This document shows positions 46,194-55,679 of a stretch of DNA of 64,000 bases, one piece after another. Positions within the stretch are counted from its first letter, which is position 1. Every line of letters starts with the position of its first letter. The notes under the pieces were generated by a model that was not told the DNA's origin, did not search any database, and saw nothing but the letters and a program-made list of their open reading frames with translations. The stretch is from Nostoc sp. ATCC 43529 (GTDB lineage Bacteria > Cyanobacteriota > Cyanobacteriia > Cyanobacteriales > Nostocaceae), in NCBI GenBank assembly GCA_003326205.1, contig LWTK01000045.1:62352-126351 (forward strand), in the 5' to 3' direction. Both the position numbers and the translations under genes were made by a program.

Positions 46194-46320
46194 TTGTGAT
46201 TTAAGCAACCTGTATAACTAACAAAATTGATTTTGATTCAGCAAAAGGACGACAAGCATAGTGAAACTAGCCACCGCTTGTGTAGCGGTAGAAGGAAGCC
46301 GTAATATATTTATGTGATGA

Positions 46321-46335
46321 TGATAATCATTATCA
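46321..46335. promoter_or_regulatory. Fur box (TGATAAT-C-ATTATCA)
   Basis: A perfect 15-bp 7-1-7 inverted repeat equal to the Fur consensus core, extended upstream by an additional GATGA. It lies 128 bp before the receptor ATG and after the DUF1636 stop, so iron repression of the receptor and genes after it is likely. A small hairpin (ACCGC/GCGGT, 46273-46289) sits between the box and the gene. Confidence 0.75.
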
Positions 46336-46399
46336 CATGGTTATTAAATTGTGGAATTTTTCTGGTAACAAGGTAATTTTGATACTACCCAGTGAGTAA

Positions 46400-46870
46400 T
46401 TAACAACAATTTACGTTTAATTTTGTCCACTTACTCAGTGTTGGAATACTTGCCAGAATACCTTTTTTTAGAGGTTCAGGGCGTTCTGACCAAGGTAGTG
46501 AGCCATTGGGTTTAGCATAGTATTGAGTAGCACATTGCAAAATAGCAGATGCACTACTATCAACTGCTAAATTGCCGAAGAGATAGGTTAATTTATCTTC
46601 TGCAACAAAGGCAATAACACAAGAATGGTTGCAAGCACTCATGCATTCAACTCCTTGAATGAGGAATTTATTTTGCAATTCCCAATCTTGTGCAAGTTGC
46701 TGAAGCTGTTGTAGTAGTTGTTCACCTTTGCTTTCACCAACTCGTTTGCCGTTTTGCCATACGCCCGCACAGGTTGTGCAAACAAATAAGGTATGTTGTT
46801 TGTCAAGCATTAATTTTGAAGTGTGTAGAAAGAAGTGTGAGTCACAGATATGACACATTTTTGTAGTCAT
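46400..46870 (-). CDS. DUF1636 metal-binding protein of cobalamin loci
   Basis: 156 residues. Cysteines in a thioredoxin-like ferredoxin pattern: VCTTCAGVW, then VECMSACNHSCVIAFVAEDKLTYLFG, plus an extra CHIC at the N-terminus. DUF1636 proteins are typically encoded beside cobalamin or CobW-type metal genes and under B12 riboswitches, as here: the riboswitch ends about 257 bp upstream. First gene of the uptake cluster. Role unproven; electron transfer or metal handling is inferred. Confidence 0.82.
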   Translation of the reverse strand: MTTKMCHICDSHFFLHTSKLMLDKQHTLFVCTTCAGVWQNGKRVGESKGEQLLQQLQQLAQDWELQNKFLIQGVECMSACNHSCVIAFVAEDKLTYLFGNLAVDSSASAILQCATQYYAKPNGSLPWSERPEPLKKGILASIPTLSKWTKLNVNCC

Positions 46871-47127
46871 ACAACTGCAACGTAGCTATTAAGTGAATTT
46901 GGCAGAAATGATGTTGCAAAAGCTTTTACGCCAGCGAAAAACTAGCGTAAATTACAGCTACACTAAAGCGTAATTGCAATAATCAATAAACTGCCTATAA
47001 TTTCATAGCCATGAGTAGTACGTGGCGTTTCTCTGGGACGATGAAAGCGTGAAACTGATATGTTGTTGTTGAAATATTTATGCAAATATTCATCTGTACC
47101 TCGCAGATGGGTATGAGTTTGTGTGTG

Positions 47128-47252
47128 ATTTTCGGCGGGCATTCTGACTTTGAAGCATGAGCTTCATTACAGCTGCGGGACAGCGCCGGATTTGCACCGG
47201 ACTTTCCCCGTTACCTCTGATGGCTGACCCCCACCAGAACCGAGTTGCTATT
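47128..47252 (-). ncRNA. Cobalamin riboswitch
   Basis: Read on the minus strand, the leader contains GGGAAAGTCCGGTGCAAATC followed by CGGCGCTGTCCCGCAGCTGTAA, the conserved B12-box core, then AAGTCAGAATGCCCGCC, the canonical 3' side, with a GGTTCTGGTGGGGGTCAGCC 5' side. It would turn off the downstream minus-strand genes (DUF1636 onward) when adenosyl- or methylcobalamin is bound. The distance to the DUF1636 start (~257 bp) leaves room for an expression platform; TTACGC/GCGTAA hairpin at 46926-46950 is one possible part. Exact ends are estimates. Confidence 0.93.
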
Positions 47253-47335
47253 GGGCTAATAATATCATGATTATGACGATCGCAAATAATTTGTCAGATA
47301 TTGGCGATCGCTCTCCTACCCCTTGCAAAAGTCAA

Positions 47336-48898
47336 TCACCCAACTCCCACCAAAGGCTGAGTTATTTCAAGTTTCTGACGTGGCGATCGCCCTGTCAACA
47401 GTTCCACTACATCCATTCCATTACCAATTACACCCGGAACACTCGGATATCCAGCACTTGCCCCTACCAAAAACAGGTTCGGTAATTCCGTCGCATATCC
47501 CAGACGATTTAAACCAACTTGTTTTGGCACTAATTTTGCACCGTAAATATTACCCTGGGGTTGTCCAAGATAAAATTCGCTGGTGGTGGGTGTACCGTAA
47601 ACTTTCATTCGGGCGTAGTTGTCCACATCTGGAATCAAATCTCGCACACTTGTCATCATCTGCTGATAAACTTCCCGTTTTCTGGCTTTATAGGCTTTTG
47701 GGTCGGTTTTATGCAGATATTCAAATGGTTGGTAGGAACAGACAGTAGCAATCTCTAAAACATGATGTCCTTGTGGCCCCATCCCTGGTTCCCTGGATTT
47801 CATCGTCGGACACGAGAGGAAAATCCACGGATGGCTGAGATCTCCTTGCAATTGTTGTTTGTATTCTTTGTTGAGGTTGCCTGTAGGATAATACCAAACA
47901 TTCCAGTTACCGATGCCGTAGCGTTGAGGATCGAAGCGGCTATCTAAACCCAAGTAAATATTAAAAGCACTAGCTGAGTATTCGTAACGGGTGAGGCGTT
48001 GACGTTCTTTGTAACTCAAAGCCTCAAAATCGTGCATCAACTCTACTGTTAATTTGGGGTCGAGGTCGCTGATATAAGCTTTCCTGGCACGATAGGTAAT
48101 TCCATCAGCAAGTACGCTATGAACAGTGCCGTTGCTAACTTGAATATGGTTAACTGGGCTTGAATACTTGATTACACCTCCACCTGCGGTAATTACATCT
48201 GCAATGGTGCTAACAAAATGTTTAAAGTGATGTTTTGGATAATAAGCGCCTTCTGAGTAGTCCCAAACTAGAGAAGTGTGGGTGAGTAGGGCAATTTCTT
48301 CAGGTGGTAGTGCATAGTCGCCACTTTGTCCCGCCAACACTGCTTGTAGTTTAGGCGATAATCTCACATGGTTATACAAATCTTGTAGTGTCCACTTCCG
48401 CTTGCAAAATAAATTAAAATATTTTGGTAACTTCAACCAGTCAGATAATTTCCGATCGAACCAGCGTACTTCCTGTACCAAGTTGCGGATTTCTTGGTGG
48501 AGTTGTTGAATTTCATTGCAATAATGGTTAATTGCGTTAGCTTCTTCTGGAAATGTCAAAAGTAAACGCGATCGCAGATTTTCCCATCCTAAAGGAATTT
48601 TAAAATCTGTCTCTGGTGTAATGACGCGATCGATACAGTCAGGATCGAGGCTATTAAAGGGTATATCTTGTCCAATATAGTCAAGAAATTGGCCTATAGT
48701 CTGACCAGAACCACATTGAGAAATGTAATGAACATCAGCACAAAAACTGTATTCTCCATAATCAAAGGTGTGACAACATCCACCTGGTAAATAATGTTGT
48801 TCTAAAACTGCTACGCTGTATCCTTGTCGGGTTAAACAAGCTGCTGCCGAAAGTCCACCCAGTCCGGCTCCTAGAATCACATAATCGAAGATTTCCAT
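47336..48898 (-). CDS. CrtISO/RetSat-like FAD-dependent oxidoreductase
   Basis: 520 residues from ATG 48898, preceded by AGAGGA; TTG 48916 is in frame upstream. FAD-binding GAGLGGLSAAACLTRQG near residue 10, the GCCHTF segment, and a C-terminal VGASAGYPSVPGVIGNGMD second FAD motif. It belongs with carotenoid cis-trans isomerases, phytoene desaturases and retinol saturases; the true CrtISO is a close relative, so substrate remains open. Its stop lies 84 bp before the riboswitch, which drives the next cluster and not this gene. Confidence 0.83.
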   Translation of the reverse strand: MEIFDYVILGAGLGGLSAAACLTRQGYSVAVLEQHYLPGGCCHTFDYGEYSFCADVHYISQCGSGQTIGQFLDYIGQDIPFNSLDPDCIDRVITPETDFKIPLGWENLRSRLLLTFPEEANAINHYCNEIQQLHQEIRNLVQEVRWFDRKLSDWLKLPKYFNLFCKRKWTLQDLYNHVRLSPKLQAVLAGQSGDYALPPEEIALLTHTSLVWDYSEGAYYPKHHFKHFVSTIADVITAGGGVIKYSSPVNHIQVSNGTVHSVLADGITYRARKAYISDLDPKLTVELMHDFEALSYKERQRLTRYEYSASAFNIYLGLDSRFDPQRYGIGNWNVWYYPTGNLNKEYKQQLQGDLSHPWIFLSCPTMKSREPGMGPQGHHVLEIATVCSYQPFEYLHKTDPKAYKARKREVYQQMMTSVRDLIPDVDNYARMKVYGTPTTSEFYLGQPQGNIYGAKLVPKQVGLNRLGYATELPNLFLVGASAGYPSVPGVIGNGMDVVELLTGRSPRQKLEITQPLVGVG

Positions 48899-49506
48899 CT
48901 CAGCGTCCTCTGACAATATTGATTTATCTTGATTTCCGAGTTATGGTTTTTTTCACCGTTTTTTACTCGTAAAAATGGCAAAATACTTAGTATTTTTTCA
49001 TCTAGCTTCGCAGCTTTCACTAAATGAAAATCAGGTAGAATAACCATTCAGTAGAAGGTGTAAGGATTTTTATCGATGATAGTGGTAATTCCATCATCAC
49101 CAAATGTTTTGATATCTAGCTATGGCACTTTTGACCCAACAAGCTAATTCACATTTAGATGCCCTGAAGGGTGTTTAAAGTAGCCGCATAAATTAGCTAC
49201 AAATCTTTGTGAAAACTTGTAGTTAGTTAGGCGGCGATAATTTAATACTCTAAGCTTTTTTGTTCATTGTCTATGTATTCAGATTATCTAAGCTGGCAAG
49301 AATTGTTTGACAATGTTTGCTTTTCTTTATAAAAACTGTCTATAGTTGAAATTAGTTAAAATGATACTTATCAAACGAGTATAGTAACTAATCAAAAGAC
49401 TATTTTTATTAACTTAAAACCTAAAAAAATAATATTAAATTTTAGAAAATCATCTTTAGAATTGCAATAAACTATAATACGTAATTTGCTGTTATGCAGA
49501 TTACAA

Positions 49507-49541
49507 TTGACTAATGACTAATGACTGATGACCAATGACTA
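49507..49541 (+). repeat. 7-bp tandem repeat array, 5 units, containing the holB start
   Basis: TTGACTA, ATGACTA, ATGACTG, ATGACCA, ATGACTA; the last unit (49535) supplies the holB ATG. The rest of the 636-bp gap from 48899 is AT-rich with no supported gene; an 18-codon frame at 49122-49178 is too short to call. Confidence 0.88.
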
Positions 49542-50497
49542 TTAAGCCATTTGCACCACTTGTAGGACAACAGCAAGCCATAGAATTGCTTACTGAAGCT
49601 GTTAGACAAAAACGGGTTGCTCCAGCTTATTTATTTGTCGGCCCAGATGGTGTAGGCAAGAGTTTAGCAGCCAGGTGCTTTGTGGAATTACTATTTTCTA
49701 ATGGAATGGAAATCACCACTGCTTTACAAAACCGTTTGCGTCAAGGTAACCACCCGGCTTTATTGTGGGTGCAACCAACTTATCAATATCAAGGACAAAG
49801 ATATACAGCAGCACAAGCGGCTGAAAAAGGACTTAAACGTAAAGCACCAGCTGTAATTCGACTAGAACAAATTCGGGAAATCGCTGAGTTTCTTAGTCGT
49901 CCACCTTTAGAAGCACCAAGGAACGTGATAGTGCTGGAGGAAGCCCAAACAATGGCAGAAGCCGCAGCGAACGCTTTACTCAAAACCTTAGAAGAACCAG
50001 GACAAGCAACGTTAATTTTAATTGCACCGACAGTTGAGTCTGTGTTGCCAACTTTGGTGTCACGCTGTCAGCGCATTCCTTTTTATCGCTTAGATGCACA
50101 ATCTTTAGCTGTTGTACTCACACAAACAGGTCATCAGGAAATTTTGCAACACCAGGCAGTATTGAATATAGCAGCTGGCAGTGCGGGAAGTGCGATCGCA
50201 TCTTACGAGCAATTACAAGCTATTCCCCCGGAATTACTGGAAGATTTGAAAAAAGCTCCCAAATCTTACCGCAATGCTTTGGAGTTAGCCAAAAAAATTG
50301 ATAAAGATTTGGATATACAAGCACAACTATGGTTAGTTGATTATCTTCAGCAATTTTACTGGCAGCAGTGGCATCAAATAAAGGCGATCGAACAGCTAGA
50401 ACAAGCTCGTAAATACTTACTAGCTTACGCTCAACCACGACTAGTTTGGGAATGTTTGCTGTTATCTCTATGTCAAAAATCAACACTCTATTTATGA
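49535..50497 (+). CDS. holB: DNA polymerase III delta' subunit
   Basis: 320 residues. Clamp-loader AAA+ protein: Walker A GPDGVGKS (~36-43), a Walker B-like VIVLEEAQ, the sensor 1/SRC motif LVSRCQRI, and NALLKTLEEP, the classic delta'/gamma signature. Together with DnaX and HolA it loads the sliding clamp. The zinc-binding cysteines seen in some delta' proteins are absent. Start codon lies within the 7-bp repeat array, with no Shine-Dalgarno site; no other start fits better. Filler repeats (AAAGGG and CCCCATG types) occupy the gap after it to 50700. Confidence 0.93.
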   Translation: MTIKPFAPLVGQQQAIELLTEAVRQKRVAPAYLFVGPDGVGKSLAARCFVELLFSNGMEITTALQNRLRQGNHPALLWVQPTYQYQGQRYTAAQAAEKGLKRKAPAVIRLEQIREIAEFLSRPPLEAPRNVIVLEEAQTMAEAAANALLKTLEEPGQATLILIAPTVESVLPTLVSRCQRIPFYRLDAQSLAVVLTQTGHQEILQHQAVLNIAAGSAGSAIASYEQLQAIPPELLEDLKKAPKSYRNALELAKKIDKDLDIQAQLWLVDYLQQFYWQQWHQIKAIEQLEQARKYLLAYAQPRLVWECLLLSLCQKSTLYL

Positions 50498-50751
50498 TAG
50501 CGATCGCCAAAGGGAAAGGGGAAAGGAGGGATCTTTACTTTGCCCAATGACGCCAGTCGCCTCAAATCGGGAAACCCTTTCGGCAGTTCCTCATGGGGGG
50601 AACCCCCAAGACCCGACTGCCTCACCACGGCGCTGGCTCCCCAATGCCCCATTCCCCAGCCCCTTTTATTAATCACTTTTATTTATCGAATTAAAAAAAA
50701 AATATAATTGTTTCAATGCTTAAAAGTCTCTAAAGTAGAGTTAGCCGGTCA

Positions 50752-50767
50752 ACAATCAGTTGATTGT
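50752..50767. promoter_or_regulatory. Operator-like dyad upstream of the Rrf2 gene
   Basis: ACAATCA-GT-TGATTGT is a perfect 7-2-7 inverted repeat, 80 bp before the GTG start of an Rrf2-family regulator; autoregulators of this family bind such dyads. The surrounding gap (50498-50847) is otherwise filler repeat and AT-rich DNA. Confidence 0.45.
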
Positions 50768-50847
50768 CAAATTTTTCTTAGCAAAAGCTTAGGGAAATAG
50801 ATTCAGTAACTTTGTATATTTAGGTGTGAGTTTAAAATATTACGCCT

Positions 50848-51285
50848 GTGGTGATCTCTAACAAATCAGAATACGCACTTCTAGCCCTGTTAGAGTTGGC
50901 AACTTGCTACCCTAACGGTGACGCACTGCAAATCCGAGAGATAGCAGCATTACAAGACATACCGAACCGCTACTTAGAACAACTCCTGGCAACATTAAGG
51001 CGTGGAGGTTTAATTAAGAGCATACGCGGAGCCAAAGGTGGCTATGTTTTGGCACGAGATCCCAGGACAATTACAGTGCTGGATGCTTTTACCTGTATGG
51101 AAGGGTCGGATGCTGTTGTCTCTACTTGTGAACCACCTCCCAGCACAGTAGAAGGTGAATTAATTCAGGAAGTTTGGCAGGAAGCACGTCAAGCTGCTAA
51201 CTCAGTATTGGAAAAATATACACTTCAAGACCTTTGTGAACGGAGAACAATCCGACAACAGAAGGAACTGATGTATTACATTTAG
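50848..51285 (+). CDS. Rrf2-family transcriptional regulator
   Basis: 145 residues, GTG start. Winged helix-turn-helix with the family N-terminus (SNKSEYALLALLELA), IREIAALQDIPNRYLEQLL and the wing GLIKSIRGAKGGYVLARDP. Cysteines in FTCMEG and STCEPPP, and DLCERR further on, might bind a cluster, but the strict IscR C-x5-C-x7-C spacing is not present. Target unknown; a dyad upstream suggests autoregulation. Confidence 0.92.
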   Translation: MVISNKSEYALLALLELATCYPNGDALQIREIAALQDIPNRYLEQLLATLRRGGLIKSIRGAKGGYVLARDPRTITVLDAFTCMEGSDAVVSTCEPPPSTVEGELIQEVWQEARQAANSVLEKYTLQDLCERRTIRQQKELMYYI

Positions 51286-51390
51286 GAAGAACCATCACTC
51301 TGTCATCAAGACCAAAAGGGGTAGGGACAGTGGGGAGTAGTAGTTTCGTAGTGGGCTGACACAGCTAATTTAGTGCATTAGTTTTCTTTT

Positions 51391-51445
51391 TGTGGGATGG
51401 GCGTCTGGTCTGCCCAGTTCAGAGGGTGGACATCTTGTCCACCCT
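51391..51445. repeat. Palindromic repeats of the GTGGGGTGGGCGTCT family
   Basis: Contains TGTGGGATGGGCGTCTGG and a perfect hairpin GGGTGGACA-TCTT-GTCCACCC (51424-51445). Related to 11339-11395. Lies in the 342-bp gap between the Rrf2 and hydrolase genes, together with 7-bp repeat units at 51582-51595 and 51621-51634. Confidence 0.65.
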
Positions 51446-51627
51446 ACAAAAAAAGTTTGATGTTTTTTGATTGGGAAGTCTCTTAATGTCAAGGCTTTGA
51501 GTTGCTTACTGGGAAGGAGTTTTTGCGTCTGGTCACAAGCAGCGAACAATCAACAATCCAAAAGTTTTATACCATTAACTAGTGACCAATGACTAATACT
51601 TCGACTCCGCTAAGTACAAAGTGACCA

Positions 51628-52455
51628 ATGACTACCCCAGAAGTTGAACTCAAGCCTTGTTTCCTTACACCGAAACGACTACAACCAGAGTATCCGCTGT
51701 TTGTGTATTTACCAGGAATGGATGGAACGGGTCAATTATTGCGATCGCAAACCGCTGGATTGGAAGTTGGCTTTGATGTCCGCTGTTTTGCAATCCCCCG
51801 AAAAGACCTCACCAGTTGGGATGTGCTAACGAACAGTGTATTAGACTTAATCCACGCCGAATTAGAAAAAAGTTCCCACAGGTCAGTTTACTTGTGTGGT
51901 GAATCCTTTGGCGGTTGCTTGGCGATGAAAGTTGCAATCAAAGCACCGCAGCTATTTAAACGAATTATTCTAATTAACCCAGCTTCAGCCTTTGGTCTTC
52001 GTCCTTTGTTGAATTGGGCATCGCAAATTACTTACTTAGTCCCATCAGGATTATATGATGTCGGCGCACTGGGGTTACTGCCATTTTTAGCATCTTTGCC
52101 ACGGATTTCTAAGAGCGATCGGCATGAATTATTAAGAACTATGCGTTCTGTACCGCCAGAAACCGTTCATTGGCGATTGTCTTTACTGCGGGAGTTTGAG
52201 ATTGATGAAGAGAAATTGCGCCAGTTAAAGCAACCAGTTTTGTTAATTGCTGGTGGTAGCGATCGCCTTTTGCCTTCTGTAACTGAAGCCAAGCGCTTAG
52301 GGAATATCATACCAAATACCGAGATTGTAGTGCTGCAAAATTGCGGACACGCTTGCTTGCTAGAGCAAGATATTAATCTCTATGAAATTCTGAAGACTAA
52401 CGACTTTTTAGAAAGTAAAGCTGATACTGTTACACAGCAAGAAGTGAGAGGATAG
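51628..52455 (+). CDS. Alpha/beta hydrolase, phytyl-ester-synthase-like
   Basis: 275 residues. Oxyanion loop YLPGMDGTG, nucleophile Ser93 in CGESFGGC, catalytic Asp in IAGGSDRLLPS and His in NCGHACLLE. The sequence resembles the hydrolase half of plant phytyl ester synthases (PES/ESV1-like), without the acyltransferase half. Likely acts on lipids or pigment esters; substrate unknown. ATG 51628 lies in a 7-bp repeat unit (ATGACTA) and gives a sensible N-terminus. Confidence 0.8.
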   Translation: MTTPEVELKPCFLTPKRLQPEYPLFVYLPGMDGTGQLLRSQTAGLEVGFDVRCFAIPRKDLTSWDVLTNSVLDLIHAELEKSSHRSVYLCGESFGGCLAMKVAIKAPQLFKRIILINPASAFGLRPLLNWASQITYLVPSGLYDVGALGLLPFLASLPRISKSDRHELLRTMRSVPPETVHWRLSLLREFEIDEEKLRQLKQPVLLIAGGSDRLLPSVTEAKRLGNIIPNTEIVVLQNCGHACLLEQDINLYEILKTNDFLESKADTVTQQEVRG

Positions 52456-52711
52456 GGTTCTGTTAAGAGCGATAAATCGCTTACTACGAACAAAGCTCCA
52501 ATCTTACATTTAATTATGTCTACCTACTTAGGGGCACGGCAATGTTCCCTACGCGAAATCTATATGTATCAAGCTTTTAGTGAAATGGTATGACATATCT
52601 TTTGATAAAAATTCACAGGAATTGTTAATCCATAACTTGTACTTTTCGAGGGATGTCAAGCCGATCGCATTTCGCTACAAAATAACATAGAGAGGCTTTA
52701 GAGAATGGTGT

Positions 52712-53881
52712 ATGGCAATGACAGATCGATCCCAAGAAATAGAAGCAAAAAAATTAGTTAATTCATCGACAGAAACAAACAAAGTAAAAATTCAACCTCA
52801 ATCATCAGTTGAAAATCAACCTTCTATATTAGAGTTTTTTGCTAAAACTGTTGCTGAGACTGGTAAAGCAGTTTTAGACACAGCAATAGGCGTAGGACAA
52901 GCAGCAACTAAACAAACACACAAGCTAATTGAACAAACAACTCAAACCAGCGGTTCAGTTGTAAATCGCTTGAGCGATAATTGGCTGATTAGAAAACTAT
53001 CTGGAGTATTAAATCTGAATTGGCTATTTGGTGCCACTGATAATGTTGATTTAGAAAAAGCAGAAGTGGCAGTTAAAAAGCTCAAGGAAAAGTATCCTAA
53101 CGAATCACCCAGCCAAATTGCTCACCGCATCATGATGGACAAAGCAGCAAGAGCCGGTGGGATTGGTTTGGCAACGAGTATTTTACCAGGATTTGCACTG
53201 ACATTTTTGGCAATTGATTTAGCAGCCACAACAAAATTGCAGTCAGAAATGGTTTATGAAATTGCATCTGACTATGGGCTAGATTTAAAAGATCCTGCCC
53301 GCAGAGGTGAAGTTTTAGCAATTTTTGGTTTGGCTTTGGGTGGAGGGCGTCTTTTGAAAGCTGCGGGATTAGGCTTGTTACGAAATGTGCCCTTTGCGGG
53401 TGCAGCGATCGCCGCTAGTTCAAATGCGACCATGATCTATTCATTGGGATATGCTGCTTGTCGATTTTATGAAGCCAAACTAGATGAATCAACTTCCCTC
53501 AATTCGCCAGAGACATTGGCAACATTAAAACAACAGAGTGAAGAGTATCTGCAAAGTGCGATCGCTCAACAAGCCGTCATGGATCAAATTTTAGTTCACA
53601 TGATCCTCGCCAGCCATCCCGAAAAAACTTGGCAAGAAATTTTGCCAGAATTGCAAGCTGCAAATTTAAGCCCTGCGTCCCTAAAAGCCATTGCCGAAAA
53701 CATCAAATCACCCAAGCCTTTAGATACACTCCTTAATCAGCTAAGCCGTGATTTTGCCATACCATTGTTAGCTCAGTGTCGCAAAATTGCCCAGCTTGAT
53801 AATCAGACTACACAAGTTGAACAGGAAATAATAGACGCGATCGCCAACAAATTTGATTTGGGCATAGGGCATGGGGCATAG
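52712..53881 (+). CDS. EcsC/DUF697-like membrane-associated protein
   Basis: 389 residues. Variable charged N-terminus (to ~residue 110) then a hydrophobic, Ala/Gly-rich region with TSILPGFALTFLAIDLAAT and AIFGLALGGGRLLKAAGLGLL, followed by helices. The pattern fits EcsC/DUF697-type proteins, membrane-associated and uncharacterised. The final residues (LGIGHGA) and the stop come from a GGGCATAGGGCATGGGGC filler, so the ancestral C-terminus may have been replaced. ATG 52718 is an alternative start. Confidence 0.6.
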   Translation: MAMTDRSQEIEAKKLVNSSTETNKVKIQPQSSVENQPSILEFFAKTVAETGKAVLDTAIGVGQAATKQTHKLIEQTTQTSGSVVNRLSDNWLIRKLSGVLNLNWLFGATDNVDLEKAEVAVKKLKEKYPNESPSQIAHRIMMDKAARAGGIGLATSILPGFALTFLAIDLAATTKLQSEMVYEIASDYGLDLKDPARRGEVLAIFGLALGGGRLLKAAGLGLLRNVPFAGAAIAASSNATMIYSLGYAACRFYEAKLDESTSLNSPETLATLKQQSEEYLQSAIAQQAVMDQILVHMILASHPEKTWQEILPELQAANLSPASLKAIAENIKSPKPLDTLLNQLSRDFAIPLLAQCRKIAQLDNQTTQVEQEIIDAIANKFDLGIGHGA

Positions 53882-53903
53882 GGCATTGGGCATAGGGCAT
53901 AGC

Positions 53904-54110
53904 GAATGAGTCTTTGATACTCGTGAATGAGTCTTTGATACTCGCCGACGAGTCTTTGATACTCGTGAATGAGTCTTTGATACTCGTGAATGAGTCTTTG
54001 ATACTCGCCGACGAGTCTTTGATACTCGTGAATGAGTCTTTGATACTCGCCGACGAGTCTTTAATACTCGCCAACGAGTCTTTAATACTCGCCGATGAGT
54101 CTTTGAACTC
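53904..54110. repeat. 21-bp tandem repeat, ten units
   Basis: Unit GAATGAGTCTTTGATACTCGT or CGACGAGTCTTTGATACTCGC, the two variants partly alternating; the last unit is shorter. Each contains GAGT and ACTC as small inverted arms. Both strands are open as 7-residue repeats (ESLILVN, KDSSASI), but codon periodicity follows from the 21-bp length; not called as genes. Related copies at 11523-11610. Confidence 0.9.
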
Positions 54111-54197
54111 TACTCTATATACCCCAATGCCCCATGCCCAATGCCCAAATTTTGAGCAATACTGGTACAAGAACGAATATTTAGATAAAATCCCGCA

Positions 54198-55679
54198 ATG
54201 AAAATTCAACCTAGTGATACGCTTTTGCTAGAGTGGGCAGGCGATAGTCTGGCAATTGGATTATTTGAAGATGGAGTAGAGTTAACCGGAGAACTGGCAA
54301 ATTTAGATCAAAAGTTTTCCGGAGTCTTGAAAGAACTGATTGCTGAAGAGGAATTTAAAGGGAAAGCCAATAGCACGATTTTTACCCGTGTGAGTGGTAA
54401 TAGCCCAGTGCGTAAATTGATTGTGGTGGGTTTAGGAAAACCAGAAGCAGTCAAATTAGACACACTGCGACGGGCTGCGGCTGCGGTAGCTAGGGTAGCC
54501 AAAAAGCAAAAAAGCAAAATTCTCGGTTTGAGTTTTCCACTATGGAATAACGATCCTGAGGCAAGTGCCCAAGCGATCGCTGAAGGTGTAGAATTAGCAC
54601 TCTACCAAGATGTTCGCTTTAAATCAGAACCCGAAGATAAAGCGCCACAAATAGAAACCGTAGAATTACTAGGTTTTGGCGGACAAGAAGCAGCTATCAA
54701 CCGCGCTCATCAAATTGTTTCCGGGGTAATTTTGGCACGGCAATTAGTAGCAGCCCCAGCCAACGCAGTAACACCGATTACCTTAGCAGAAACAGCCCAG
54801 GCCATCGCCAACGAACACGGTTTACAACTGCAAATTCTGGAACGAGAAGACTGTGAAAAGTTGGGTATGGGTGCTTTTTTGGGAGTAGCGCAAGCTTCCG
54901 ATTTGCCGCCGAAATTTATTCACCTGACTTACAAACCAGAAGGTACACCCAAAAAGAAACTGGCAATTATTGGCAAAGGTTTAACCTTCGACTCCGGCGG
55001 ACTTAACATTAAAGGTGCCGGCAGTGGTATTGAAACCATGAAAATTGATATGGGTGGTGCAGCTGCAACCTTAGGTGCGGCAAAAGCGATCGCTCAACTC
55101 AAGCCAGATTCCGAAGTACACTTTATCTCAGCGGCGACCGAAAACATGATTAGCGGTCACGCCATGCACCCAGGAGACATTCTCACAGCATCAAACGGCA
55201 AAACAATCGAAGTGAACAACACCGACGCAGAAGGACGTTTGACCCTAGCAGATGCCCTAGTGTATACCGACAAATTAGGATTAGATGCGATCGTAGATTT
55301 AGCTACCCTCACAGGTGCCAACGTCATCGCCCTGGGCGACGATATTGCTGGCTTATATACTCCCGATGATGCAGTAGCTTCCCAATTGGAAAAAGCCGCC
55401 CAAACTTCAGGAGAAAAGATTTGGCGGATGCCAATGGAAGAAAAATATTTTGAAGGGCTAAAATCTGGCATTGCCGACATGAAAAACACAGGCCCCCGTC
55501 CAGGTGGTGCCATTACCGCCGCCCTTTTCCTCAAAGAATTCGTTAAAGAAACCCCTTGGGCACACTTAGACATAGCTGGCCCAGTGTGGACAGATAAAGA
55601 AAACGGCTACAACAGTTCTGGGGCAACTGGTTACGGCGTTAGGACGCTGGTTAACTGGGTATTGGCAGCTGGGGAGTAG
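54198..55679 (+). CDS. pepA: Leucyl aminopeptidase (M17)
   Basis: 493 residues. Metallo-exopeptidase with two metal ions; the C-terminal catalytic domain contains [20 protein letters not shown], and the signature NTDAEGRL (~residues 341-348). Homohexamer in the cytoplasm, releases N-terminal residues during peptide turnover and glutathione degradation; E. coli PepA also binds DNA. Full length. The 260 bp downstream is AAAGGG/CCCTTT filler without a gene. Confidence 0.97.
   Translation: MKIQPSDTLLLEWAGDSLAIGLFEDGVELTGELANLDQKFSGVLKELIAEEEFKGKANSTIFTRVSGNSPVRKLIVVGLGKPEAVKLDTLRRAAAAVARVAKKQKSKILGLSFPLWNNDPEASAQAIAEGVELALYQDVRFKSEPEDKAPQIETVELLGFGGQEAAINRAHQIVSGVILARQLVAAPANAVTPITLAETAQAIANEHGLQLQILEREDCEKLGMGAFLGVAQASDLPPKFIHLTYKPEGTPKKKLAIIGKGLTFDSGGLNIKGAGSGIETMKIDMGGAAATLGAAKAIAQLKPDSEVHFISAATENMISGHAMHPGDILTASNGKTIEVNNTDAEGRLTLADALVYTDKLGLDAIVDLATLTGANVIALGDDIAGLYTPDDAVASQLEKAAQTSGEKIWRMPMEEKYFEGLKSGIADMKNTGPRPGGAITAALFLKEFVKETPWAHLDIAGPVWTDKENGYNSSGATGYGVRTLVNWVLAAGE

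Noticed and set aside
47267-47947. Several short plus-strand frames opposite the CrtISO-like gene
   Set aside because: They lie antisense to a gene with clear FAD motifs and have no domain of their own.
49122-49178. 18-codon frame (MALLTQQANSHLDALKGV) before holB
   Set aside because: Too short and without a clear ribosome site or known counterpart; could be a chance frame.
53904-54110. CRISPR array
   Set aside because: The repeats are directly tandem without unique spacers, and no cas genes are present.
53808-54209. Open frame on the minus strand through the 21-bp repeats (KDSSASI repeats)
   Set aside because: Open only because the repeat length is a multiple of three; the plus strand is equally open and neither has a ribosome site or non-repeat body.
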